Below are positions 44,051 through 54,086 of a stretch of DNA of 64,000 bases, piece after piece. The stretch is from Carposina sasakii. Taxonomy: Eukaryota > Arthropoda > Insecta > Lepidoptera > Carposinidae. The notes beneath the pieces were generated by a model. The model did not search any database and had not been told where the DNA came from. It was given only the letters and a program-made list of their open reading frames with translations. The DNA lies in the NCBI GenBank assembly GCA_014607495.2, contig CP053160.1:8184001-8248000 (forward strand). Reading direction: 5' to 3'. The number at the start of each line of letters is the position of its first letter. Position 1 is the stretch's first letter. Made by a program: the position numbers and the translations under genes.

Positions 44051-44631
44051 AAAATGAATACTTTCAAATAATAAAAAAATCATAAATATTAACATGATCC
44101 CGCGACGTAAAGTATATACTGAAAGGTACAAAACAACAGCATACAAATATATACAGTTAATTTATATGGTATGACGTAAACATGTGTCGCTAACCTGACG
44201 ATTTTGTCTCCGTATGCAATAGCATTTAGATCTGGTTCAGTATATTGTACGAGTACCGTGGGTTTCCACTCACATTCCTCAACACTGGATGCCATACGTT
44301 CAGCTGACGTTATTATAATTTTTCTTCGTAGAAAATGGGTCAAACCCATGAAGGGATTATCGAGAAGAGATGGCATTTTGGTTATACTTCTAATTATAAA
44401 TGTGCAATTTAATTTATAATATTATTTTTTATGACTTAATAACTGATTTTCATGAAACTTGGCTGCTTAAGCTGGCATCAGAATAGCATAAGCTTTAATT
44501 TCTTATTTCTAAATTAAATTATTTTCAAATTGTTACTAACATAGTTTTTATAATATATATTTTATTACTAACGCAATCGACTCTTGTTTCCGAAATAAAT
44601 AATTTTTATTTTATTTATTTATTTAATAATT
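44051..44631. other. Intergenic, nothing recognised
   Basis: Opposing short frames at 44089-44419 have no motif. Confidence 0.3.
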
Positions 44632-44780
44632 TGGTCTGTGTAGTTTCGTCTCTTCCCCGCATTGTCATCTACTCCTGCCATATAATTCTCCACCCATCCT
44701 CTCTATATGACCAACCATCGCAGCATACCTTTCCTTATCCTCACTACATACTCTTTTACACCACTCATTTATCTTATCGT
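44632..44780 (-). pseudogene. RTE-type ORF remnant
   Basis: The minus strand translates to RIRKGMLRW followed by a frame-broken stretch, the same region as 40298-40690 but decayed, with an internal stop. Too short to place further. Confidence 0.55.
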
Positions 44781-44963
44781 ACTAATCGTACAAATTCAAA
44801 GGAAAAATAGCCAATAATTAATTCATACTGCAAAAGTAGGATAGGACAACTGACATATAGCGGCCATGCGTAAGAAAACTACACGTAGTTTACGATGACG
44901 ACATATGAAATATTCCGTCAAGGCTGCCATATTATGGCAGGCCTGTGAGTTTGTGCGATTTAA

Positions 44964-45097
44964 GGCTCGAGCACACCGGATGCGTATACGTGCATGTAAG
45001 CGTAGACGTACACGTACCTCTGAGTCTAATGTATAGAACTGTCACCGCTTGACGTCTACGCTTACGTGCACGCACACGCATCCGGTGTGCTCGAGCC
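44964..45097. mobile_element. 134-bp palindromic MITE beside TTAA
   Basis: Ends 'ggctcgagcacaccggatgc' and 'gcatccggtgtgctcgagcc' are perfectly inverted, and the inversion extends to about 50 bp per arm. TTAA lies directly at the left (44960-44963) and one base away at the right (45099-45102), which would fit a piggyBac-like TTAA target. A decayed relative is at about 1661-1790. Confidence 0.78.
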
Positions 45098-46117
45098 ATT
45101 AATGAGAAATAGTAGGTACGATAAGTGAAATTATGACCGTTATCCCAGGAAAGCAAAGCTAAAGTTGACTGCATTTTCTATCTCAAGTCTACGTGACTAT
45201 CTCGTCTCCTTTTAGTACTTTCTTAATGGCCAGACCTATATAATAGAAGTAGAAATCAGCATTTATTATGACAGAGCCCGCAATTTCCAGCCTAGATCTC
45301 GAGTTCCGTTGATTCCATTCTTTGCGTAGTGTGAGCTTTTTTCGAACTAGTTCGCGTTAACGTTAAGCAATTGAGCAATCGCGTTGTGGGGTAATGACGT
45401 AGTATGATAAGTGTGACTATATGATTGTAATTGGCGGCTCTTCACATGAATATACGAGTAATTCAAAATTTGCATTAGCAGAGTAAAACAAAATTTGCCT
45501 ATGCTGACATAGTTATACAGATAAAAAATTTGAGTAGATATTTTTATATATCAGTTTTGTTGCCAAATTAATAAAAAAAATTGTCCAATGTTATTTAGAA
45601 TTATGTTTTATATTTTTTTTAATAATAATGTGAAAACAAAGTTAAAGACACGTTTTTAGATCCAACAGCAAAAATTTGTAATTATACGAGCCTATTTATG
45701 TCGTTTAAGTTTTTCTTTACTCCTGCATAACTTATAAATATAAGTGGGTAGTTTAAAGGAGTAAAAATAAATAATGAGCTTATTTCCTATAAGTACTAAA
45801 GTTCACTTATTTCATGAAGTTCACCCTTTTGACCCTTCAGATTTGGATTAAATATTACTTCGAAAATAAAAAACTAAACTTTTCAATATTTTTTTAATAA
45901 GCAGTTTAAGTAACACTAATTTTTAATGTACAAATGTCTCAAAATACAGAACAATTTAGAAATCACATTAATCAAAAATGTATGAAGGGTAAATCAACTT
46001 ATATTTATTTAACCTGTTCTTATTTTCTTTTCAGGTAAAGAAATAAGTATAGAATAAATAAGAAGACGTTCAAGTAAGTTCTAAACTTTTACTGTCAATC
46101 AAGTAAAATAAAGGTGG
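45098..46117. other. Intergenic, nothing recognised
   Basis: About 1 kb of very AT-rich sequence with no matched repeat or gene. Confidence 0.4.
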
Positions 46118-46119
46118 GT

Positions 46120-46389
46120 TATTTATCATCATCATCATCAGCCTATTGCAGTCCACTGCTAGACGTAGGCCTCCCCCAGGGCATGCCACAAGACTGCCAT
46201 TGGGGGGTATTTGCCCATAGTCACCACGCTGGGCAGGCGGGTTGGTGACTGCAGTGTGATTTTCAGACTATGTTGTCAGCACGGGAGGCGCTGCTGCCCG
46301 CTTCCCGGAAACCCTTAATCGCCTTGTACGATACCCACGGGCAGGCATGATTGGGTACAAACACTATTCTGCCGGCACCATGTGGCTAA
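46120..46389 (-). mobile_element. Retroposon family G, copy 2
   Basis: A (ATC)n tail at the left, then the full family G body in minus orientation up to 'ctgccggcaccatgtggcta'. Very similar to 34893-35155. I did not find a target duplication. Confidence 0.8.
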
Positions 46390-46404
46390 TCCGTCCCTAT
46401 GGTT

Positions 46405-46553
46405 AGATCTTTAAAATTACGTAACGGATTTTGATGCGGTTTTAAATAGATAGATGATCAAGAGGAAGGTTTATATGTATAACTAGGGACCCACCCCAGC
46501 TTTTCACGGGTGTAGTGCCCTTTCACGCGGACGAAGTCGTGGGCGGCCGCTTA
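46405..46553 (+). mobile_element. RTE-type LINE tail
   Basis: 'ggattttgatgcggtttta', 'gaggaaggtttatatgtata' and 'gcggacgaagtcgtgggcgg' match 39765-39952. Non-coding. Confidence 0.7.
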
Positions 46554-46574
46554 TTTCGTTTAAATATATAAATA

Positions 46575-46801
46575 TTCACACACTACACAACACATTAACC
46601 TAGTCCCACATTAAGATCCCTGAGGTCTTGTGTCGTGCGTACTAAACAACGGTATATAAATACATAGATAAGTATAGAAACATCCATGACTGGAAACAAA
46701 CATCGATATTCATCATATCAATGTTTGCACCTACCGGGATTCGAACCCAGGACCTATGGCGTCGCAAACAGGGTCACTACCTACTAGACCAATCGGCCGT
46801 C
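46575..46801 (-). mobile_element. SINE family S1, full copy h
   Basis: Complete minus-strand S1 with 'ccgggattcgaacccagga' and head '…ccaatcggccgtc'. An ATAAATA repeat at 46568-46574 and 46802-46808 may be its target duplication, but it is AT-rich and could be chance. Confidence 0.8.
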
Positions 46802-46859
46802 ATAAATAAAATCCATTTATAAATAAGGTATGTGTGGCTCAATTAAAATGTGCTCGCAG

Positions 46860-46995
46860 CGTCGACTCTCAGTGTAAACTGACTCTAAGTACAACACATA
46901 AACTTAGTCCCATAGTAATTGTTAAGAACTTGTAGCATGAGGCTAAGCAGGTATATAAACATCCATGATTCAGAAACAAACATCCAAATTTCCTG
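46860..46995 (-). mobile_element. SINE family S1 decayed fragment
   Basis: 'acaacacataaacttagtcc', 'ggtatataaacatccatgat' and 'cagaaacaaacatcc' are the S1 body without its head. Confidence 0.55.
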
Positions 46996-47661
46996 TAACC
47001 GTCGAATCAGCACGCAGGAAAATATTTATACAAACCTCCTTCTTGGTTATCAGACTTTATCTTTGTCATATTAAATAATGCATTCTCCTTTTTTGTTTTT
47101 ACGTCCCTTATAAAAGTTATAATGTCATTATTTTCCCCCTACGTAACAAGGATAAGTCGATGTATAACAAAATAACTTCAAAGTGAGTAAACTCTAGCTG
47201 TCTAATATCCAAACAAAATGAACAAATACACATAGAGTAGGCAAGCTACAGTAATAGTAGTACACGCTATGATGGCCGTTTTGTTGTTTGTCTGTTCATA
47301 AAGTTACATTTAAATTAATATAGATATTAGGATTGAAGATGCATATTGCTATTCTGTGTCAATAGTGAAGAGTGAAGTTTTTATAAAATGAAAAAAATAG
47401 AGGTTATGTATACACATGATGAACAATAACTTAAGCCGCAGATCTCAGAAAGTAGAAACTTGGGTGTATTCTTGATATGACGTCCGTATTTAAGCCCGAA
47501 GAGTAGTGGATAAGAAAATGTGTTTCTCTAAAAATCCTGCAAGATAAGAGAGAATTTTCGACTAGAAACTAACAGAACCAATATATCGACATCAGTCTGC
47601 AAACAGAGATTTCTCATAGTGTTCCGTTAACTTTGTTCCTGATCACGTAAAAGTAAAAGTA
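46996..47661. other. Intergenic, nothing recognised
   Basis: No gene or matched repeat. Confidence 0.35.
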
Positions 47662-47668
47662 ATAATTA

Positions 47669-47901
47669 AATATTCACACACTTCACAACACATTAACTTA
47701 GTCCCACATTAAGATCCATAAGGTCTTGTGTCGTGGGTACTAAGCAACGGTATATTAATACATAGATAAGTATAGAAACATTCATGACTAGGAAACAAAC
47801 ATCAATATTCATCATATCAATATTTGCACCTACCGGGATTCGAACCCAGGACCTATGGTGCAGCGAGCAGGGCCACTACCAACTACACCAATCGGCCGTG
47901 G
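47669..47901 (-). mobile_element. SINE family S1, full copy j, probable target duplication
   Basis: Complete minus-strand S1 with B box 'gggattcgaaccc' and head 'caccaatcggccgtg'. ATAATTA at 47662-47668 and 47902-47908 is a likely 7-bp target duplication. Confidence 0.8.
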
Positions 47902-47908
47902 ATAATTA

Positions 47909-48345
47909 TTTTTACGAAAAAAGGAATTAATTAAAAAGAATTCATCTCGTTCTCAATGGTACTACAACTAGTAAATTTGGCAGATATGTCTAACATTTTG
48001 CTGTCAAATGTCATATTTATCGAGTCTAACTTTAGACGCTCTTTTCTAATAACACCAATAGAGTTTTGAGGTGCTGTTATATATTTACTCTGTGGCAAAA
48101 TAAATAAACAAAAGCCGTATTTCATTGACTTTTATGATGGATGAGACGTTTCCTTGACTTACTTTCCATTTCGTGAATTATTAGGAAAACTAATAGACAT
48201 GGGATTACGATGGTCTTGTATTGTTACCTGGAAGCGAATTCCGCAAAAAAGTTGGAGCCAGAACGAAGCCGCAACAGGTCCGTTGTAGGAGCTCGGTACG
48301 AAGAAATAATCTTTTTATAGTGACGTAATTAGATACATTTTTAGC
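47909..48345. other. Intergenic, nothing recognised
   Basis: No supportable gene. Confidence 0.35.
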
Positions 48346-48551
48346 TTGTACACAAAACTGCGATGTGACGTCACATCACAAAAACCTGCGATCTTGCACG
48401 TCGCGTCGCAAGAACTTGCGAATTGATTCGCATCGCCTTTTCGATTGAATCGTAGAAGGAAGACGCCTTGCCGCACGAAATCGCATAGCAGCAATCCGTG
48501 TCGCAACTTTCTGCGTTGTGAATTCATGTTGCATCGCAGTTTTGTGTACAA
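48346..48551. mobile_element. 206-bp palindromic MITE with TTGTACAC ends
   Basis: Inverted ends 'ttgtacacaaaactgcgatg' and 'catcgcagttttgtgtacaa' are perfect for 20 bp. The interior is rich in 'tcgca/tgcga' words. TTTAGC occurs directly left and four bases beyond the right end, a possible but imperfect target duplication. Confidence 0.78.
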
Positions 48552-48559
48552 TCCCTTTA

Positions 48560-48700
48560 GCTTGAGACAGATATTATTTTTATTACTGTGACACTGCGTA
48601 TTAAAATATACCTTATTTTATTACTCAAGTAAATTTCGCTTCGCACCGCGTTTCACTAACCGTTCTTCAGTAGTTTCGTTTCGGCAAAAAAAAAAACGGA
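48560..48700 (+). repeat. Dispersed repeat shared with 60.84-60.98 kb
   Basis: 'gagacagatatt', 'cgcttcgcaccgcg' and 'cactaaccgttcttcagtag' recur in the same order at 60840-60975. Non-coding; class unknown. Confidence 0.5.
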
Positions 48701-49059
48701 ATTGCCTCCAATTGAAGTGGAAGTGTTATTAAATATTTATTAACTTCTTTTGTTTGATAATGTTTTCTGTATATATAATTATATATAATTTCGACATTTT
48801 GTTTTATCTGCAGTCCACGCGGACGAAGTCCATGTCATAAGCGAATGTTTCCGGTAGAAAATCACCTTTATATTTTCAAAATACACAAAAGCAAGTGAAA
48901 AACATACATTTCAAGTACTAATTCTTCCTTTAATGTAACTTATTATGAGTAGCCATTAGCACACCCTTTTCTGTTCATGAAGAAAGTATAGCGAGGAGAC
49001 TCGATTTTTTTTAAATATACTACAAACGATGTACAGTCCATTTTCATATTATACACAAA
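48701..49059. other. Intergenic; short RTE-like trace
   Basis: About 48790-48835 ('tgcagtccacgcggacgaag') is a trace of an RTE-type tail. The rest is unassigned. Confidence 0.35.
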
Positions 49060-49200
49060 GATGTTTTCCCGAGATGAAGTAGCCAGAACTACAGGATCAA
49101 TCACGAGATCCCATAGCCACGTTTAGCATTGCGGAGAGATGTAAATGATCTGTGACAAGTTGCTAGCACATCACCTAAGAAAATGCCCGAGTTCCATATT
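49060..49200 (+). repeat. Repeat K copy
   Basis: 'atgaagtagccagaactaca', 'tctgtgacaagttgctagc' and 'atgcccgagttccata' follow the repeat K order. Confidence 0.55.
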
Positions 49201-49242
49201 CACACACAGGTGAAGAAAATATTCGCAGCTAATAGGGAATAT

Positions 49243-49440
49243 TCTGCCGCGTGGTGCTGGCAGAGTAGAGTTTGTACCACCCCTGCCTGCCCGTGGGTAT
49301 CGTACGAGGCGATTAAGGGTTTCCGGGAGATGGGCAGTCACCAACCCGCCTGCCCAGCGCGGTGACTATGGGCAAAACCCCCCTGTGGCAGTAGACTTGT
49401 GGCGTGCCCTGAGGGAGGCCTACGTCTAGCAGCGGACTTC
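49243..49440 (+). mobile_element. Retroposon family G, copy 3
   Basis: From 'tgccgcgtggtgctggcaga' to 'ctacgtctagcagcggact', with an internal deletion after 'gagatgggcag' and no GAT tail. Confidence 0.7.
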
Positions 49441-50055
49441 TTCCTAGAGATTAGGGAACCAATGAGCGAACTTAGGAGACGAATGTCATGCGCATTCACC
49501 AATGGGCGCACACGGATTTTCTTTGTAATCTGGTTCAGAACGCCTATAGAATAACATTTCGCTATTTGAACTAAGCACTGCCAAACAATTGCTTCTAACC
49601 AGCGACGCTACAGCGCCGAAACTATATTTAATGAACAAATATTAGAACACTTCTTCTCTGTTCTTTCTTATGTTTCTGTCCCACTCTCACTTATCGGGGT
49701 TGTAAACATGCCAAGATTAAAGGGTTGGACAAAAATATGGCGTATCCCTTTGTTTGTTAAGAAATGTAATTGTCCTTAACGCTGAAATTATAAGCAGACC
49801 TTTTTGTTTTGTTAACTTGTTTGCACGAGGAGTGTAGGTATTACATAATAATGGATGCGAGGATCTGGTTCCTCATCACGACTTTTATGGCCTGTGACAA
49901 CGATTACGATAAAGGGCGCAGGATGTAGAGAGGAGACCGGTGGTGGGTTAATAATTGAATAAAACCCTTACTGTGTTATTACAACAGAGTTTAAACATTG
50001 TCCAAATATGAGAGATATTCATTTTCGAACAAAACATTTCTTTTAACAACCATTT
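49441..50055. other. Intergenic, nothing recognised
   Basis: No supportable gene or matched repeat. Confidence 0.35.
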
Positions 50056-50218
50056 ATTATAAAATTATTAATAAAGAAAATGGAAAAAAAATTTCACCCG
50101 AGTGGGAATCGAACCCACGACCACTGCAAACCGTGCCAGCCGCTATAACCACTAAGCCATCGGGTCAATTACTTGGATGACGAATTTTTTCCATTTTCTT
50201 TATTAATAATTTTATAAT
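50056..50218 (-). mobile_element. S3 tRNA-like block inside a perfect 34-bp inverted repeat
   Basis: A tRNA-like S3 core (minus strand, T-arm-like 'gtgggttcgattcccac' intact) lies between two perfectly complementary 34-nt arms, 50056-50089 and 50185-50218 ('attataaaattattaataaa' and its inverse). All other S3 copies have this arm on one side only. The right-hand neighbour (50219-50275) is the inverted counterpart of 32275-32350, so the right half looks like an inverted duplicate of the normal flank. Confidence 0.75.
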
Positions 50219-50275
50219 ATACAATATCTTGACTAAGATAGATTTATAAAAGCACTTCTCCATTAATATAAACCA

Positions 50276-50950
50276 TTTATTAGTTTTTGCGTGAAAAGGT
50301 AGCAATATTCTTAGGTATGTTAACGCAAGATAAACATTTGTCTATAAAAGCCATAAAGTCAACTGTGTTTTTACAAAATGGCGTCGTAATGATAGGCTCT
50401 GTCAAACATTTGACCGCAAAATATTATATGGAACATCTGTGTCAATATGTCGAAAATGTTACGTAACATAAATTTTTAAATTGTTTTGTAATAACTCGGT
50501 TTGAATCTGCCTCTACCTAATAACCTACAACCATCTTAAAGTGCAAATATTGGAAAAACGCAATTCTAAACCGAAAAATCAATAAACACGGATGATAATA
50601 TCTTCGATATGAAGCCTCAGCTGCTGGGAGGTGTGCCAAGTGGGGCAAAATGCACTGGTGCACCGATCGTGATGCTTATTAAAAACATTACTCTCTTTTA
50701 ATGGGATTCCGGTCAATTTAGTAACATCGCCGCATGTAGGAACTCAGTATTCAGAAGTTCTGAGTTAAGTGGTCACCAGAATAATCGATCGATCGGCGGA
50801 ATCGCATCACAAATAAACCAATTTGAATTTGAATCGATGATAGCAACCAAATCAGTTCGTCACTATCAATACATAATTAGAAAAATTAGAAAATTTTACT
50901 TATCCTTGGCACAATAGAACGAAGCGACACTGGCGATCTATTTATAACTT
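50276..50950. other. Intergenic, nothing recognised
   Basis: 'acaaaatggcgtcgtaatg' at 50377 has a good start context but stops after three codons. Confidence 0.35.
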
Positions 50951-50953
50951 ATA

Positions 50954-51243
50954 GCGGACGCCCGCGACTCCGTCCGCGTGGACTGCAGAAAAAACAGAAG
51001 AATTCAGAAGGCGCCATCTGTTGCAGACTTATGGAATGTACGATTAATAACAACAACCAACGTTGATGATCAGTTTTTTATAAATTATTAGTTATTAAGA
51101 CCATTAATTTAAATAATAACTATCCTATCATCTAAGTTGGACCAAATTACATATATATGCCAATTTTCATGAATATCAGTTGACTCGTTTTTGAGTTTAT
51201 TCGGAACATACACAGTGACACGGATTTTTTTTATATATTAAGA
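50954..51243 (-). mobile_element. RTE-type LINE tail
   Basis: 'agcggacgcccgcgactccg' opens a ~290-bp tail that includes 'caattttcatgaatatca' and 'acacagtgacacgg'. No coding part. Orientation inferred as for 30428-30745. Confidence 0.6.
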
Positions 51244-51244
51244 T

Positions 51245-51340
51245 GTATACCTACGCACCTTAGGTAGAATAAGGGCACAGTAACTGTCAAAAAATTCAAA
51301 AAGCAATTGTGCCGTTGTTCTACCGAAGGTGCGTATAGTC
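51245..51340. mobile_element. Short foldback element
   Basis: 'tacgcaccttaggtagaata' and 'tgttctaccgaaggtgcgta' pair over about 32 nt with few mismatches around a ~25-nt middle. It lies just upstream of the LTR element. Confidence 0.6.
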
Positions 51341-51379
51341 GTAACTTATATCGCGATCAATAATATAGGTTTAAGCAAA

Positions 51380-51593
51380 TGTTAACGCCTATGCTAACAA
51401 ATATAGCATATCTTAGAAGCCTCGGAAGCCTGCTACCTGACATTCGACTTTGACAGCTGTCTACTTTCAACCGGCATCAGATCAGCCTCTCTGTGTTGCA
51501 CAAAATTATATAAAATACAATAAGTACTGTACAGGATTGTGGAACAAATATACGTGTAGACTCTAAACATCTTTTATTATGTCCGCTGAGACA
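51380..51593 (+). repeat. 5' LTR
   Basis: 214 bp, starting TGTTAACGCC and ending CTGAGACA. It looks identical to the 3' LTR. 'ttatataaaatacaataag' (about 51507-51530) is TATA-like and 'cttttattatgtcc' lies near the R/U5 part. U3/R/U5 borders cannot be fixed by eye. Confidence 0.95.
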
Positions 51594-51598
51594 TAAAT

Positions 51599-51616
51599 TG
51601 GCGACCGTGACAGGAC
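51599..51616 (+). promoter_or_regulatory. Primer-binding site, probably tRNA-Arg
   Basis: TGGCGACCGTGACAGGAC begins five bases after the LTR. It is complementary to a tRNA 3' end GTCCTGTCACGGTCGCCA, which fits an insect tRNA-Arg as I remember that isoacceptor. Minus-strand DNA synthesis would start here. Confidence 0.75.
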
Positions 51617-52526
51617 ATCATCTGCAAATCTACATCATCGAGTTGTGGACACGTTAAAGGAAAGTGTCAGCCATTTGGATTCGTCAAATACATGGAAAGT
51701 AAGCCCGTTCCTACTTATTCATCTTCCTTAAACCTCTTCAATTTGTGTCTGCATCGTTGATGCTACTTATACGTACATTTGTCTGTACTGCGTAATTAAC
51801 AAATCCCGTTTGTTAGCTTCATTTTGGTTACGCAATCACAGTGTCGGCCACAGTCCATTGTGCTACCTGCCTACTTCATAATTATCTTATTATATCCTTT
51901 AGTTGTACATTAATCTCTCAAAATGAAAGTAAATATACATTAATCCAAATACATAAATCATAAATAACTTAAAATACGCTTCAAATTCATTTTCGCATTA
52001 TAAGCAAATACGAATATCAGCTGCTTCTTGCCTATGTACTTGCTGATAGCAACTGCTAAACCAGTCCCCTTTATTGCATAATTTCATTTTCTTTGGTTTA
52101 ATTAATTAAATACATAGCTAAAATAGATAATTTCACTTGTCTAAGCCTAACATACCTACCTTCCTCTAATCATAAAAAGGTTAACTTGTAAAGGTTAATT
52201 TTCATTTTGTTTTTTACCAATTGTCTGCCCTTATTTAAAGTATCTGTGTACTTAGACAGTTTACCAAACATTCCAGGTGACGATTACATTGCATTGCATG
52301 AACGGAACTACCTCTGCCCGGCTGGTATACCCGTGAGTCATCCATCAGCGAATGCACTGGTTAACTGGTTTGTGAACATCATTGGCTAGACATACTTTTA
52401 TCTACATTTCTAAGGTTAGAGAATTTAACTTATTTATAACGCAAAACTTGTAGCTACCATTTGCCTACATAGTAATAAAAATTGATATTTTACATCTAAA
52501 CTTCCTTTGGTTATTAAATTATTGAA
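51617..52526 (+). other. Leader between primer site and gag
   Basis: About 910 bp without a credible gene. A 60-codon frame (52207-52389) has no motif. Packaging and dimerisation signals are expected here but cannot be recognised. Confidence 0.6.
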
Positions 52527-54086
52527 ATGACGTCAACTATTAATATAAAGGAGTTAATTAGACAAAGGGGAACTATAAAATCCAGATTAACTTTATTTAA
52601 AAATTATTTACAACCGTTGCTAATTACTGATATTAGCAGAATTGATAAACTGCAAGCCCATCAAATAACTTTAAGATTAAACAAGTTAGAATTTTTATTT
52701 TCAACCTTTGATGAAATTCAAAGTCAGATTGAGCAGTTGGACGATTCAGACTCACAGTTATTGATTAGAGAGGAAATAGAAAACCATTTTTATGACCTCA
52801 TTTCTCAAGCACAACAGTTGATTCAGCAATTAAATGATGTAAACAAACCACAGGAATCAATTCAACCTGAGTCTTCCAGCTGTCATCACGCATCCAATCT
52901 AAAACTTCCTGACATCAAGGTTCCTCCATTTGACGGAAGTCCTGAAAAATGGTTGGAGTTTAGGGACACGTATTTGTCACTAATACATACAAATACTAAA
53001 TTAGACAACATTGCAAAATATCACTATTTGAAATCTTATCTTGTGGGTTCGCCGTTAATTGTTATCAATTCTATTACAGTTTCGGGAAACAATTACAATA
53101 TTGCCTGGGATTTGCTTTGCGAGAGATACAACAACAAGCGTCTTTTACTTAATTATCATTTAAAATCATTATTTTCCATTGAGCCTTTGTCAAGAGAATC
53201 AGACAAGTCATTAAGGTATTTTGTAGACAATATTTATAAAAACTTACGTGCGCTAGAATCTCTTGGAGAACCAACCCGTCACTGGGATACAATTCTGATC
53301 TTTATGTTCTCAGCTAAGTTGGACCCCACTACTGCTAGAAAGTGGGAGGAGCATAGGAACTCTTTTGCTAATTCGCCATCCTTACAAAACTTCACTGAAT
53401 ATCTTAGCAGTCGCGCTGATGTTTTGGAAACAATTCAGTCGAAGAAGCCCGAGCGAATCGACAGACGATCTTCATTTCCTGTCTCACCTCCCAGAATGAA
53501 ATCCTTTGCAGTTTCAGAGGTACCGCTCTCATTTAAGTGTTTGGCTTGTAATAATAATCACAAACTTTATAATTGTCAGATATTCAAATCAATGTCAGTC
53601 GACGAACGCGCACATAATGCTAGAAAATGGAAGTTATGTCTCAACTGCCTACGTACTGGACATCAAACATACACATGTCGTCTTGAGGGTGGTTGTCGTA
53701 TCTGTAAAAAAAGACATAACACTATGTTACATAAACAACAAAGTCTACCGGAAGTAACTTCACTTCAAACTAATACCTTACCTTCTACTATTGACATGGC
53801 TCCGTCTACTTCTGAAAATATATCATCTTCTGTCACATTGTCTGCAGTTGCCTCAAGTCAGGTTCTTCTTTCTACTGCACTCGTCGAAGTTTATGGCAAT
53901 GGTCAAACACACATCTTGCGAGCTCTTCTAGATAGCGGCAGTCAATCGTCTTTTCTGACAAAATCTGCAGAAAAGAGGATTGGTAGTATTATCACTGTGT
54001 CTTCTTCACGCTACATCTCAGGTCTCAATAATACATCCTTTGAATTAACAGAACGCTGTAATCTTGAACTCAAATCAAAAAAATAA
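52527..54086 (+). pseudogene. BEL/Pao gag-protease part of the polyprotein, ended by an internal stop
   Basis: 519 codons. Residues about 1-120 are helical, Gln-rich and capsid-like. About 130-290 match the DUF1759-type gag core (PPFDGSPEKWLEFRDTY; YHYLKSYLVG). Three Cys/His knuckles follow: CLACNNNHKLYNC near 338, CLNCLRTGHQTYTC near 371 and CRICKKRHNTMLH near 389. The aspartic protease shows its catalytic LLDSGSQSSF box near 467. The start ATG at 52527 opens the frame after the leader. TAA at 54084-54086 stops translation, but the same frame continues at once into pol, so in related elements this would be one polyprotein. The stop is either a disabling mutation or a recoding site; I favour mutation. 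Confidence 0.9.

Noticed and set aside
52207..52389. Leader-encoded 60-codon protein of the BEL/Pao element
   Set aside because: No motif and no expected gene at this position in the family.
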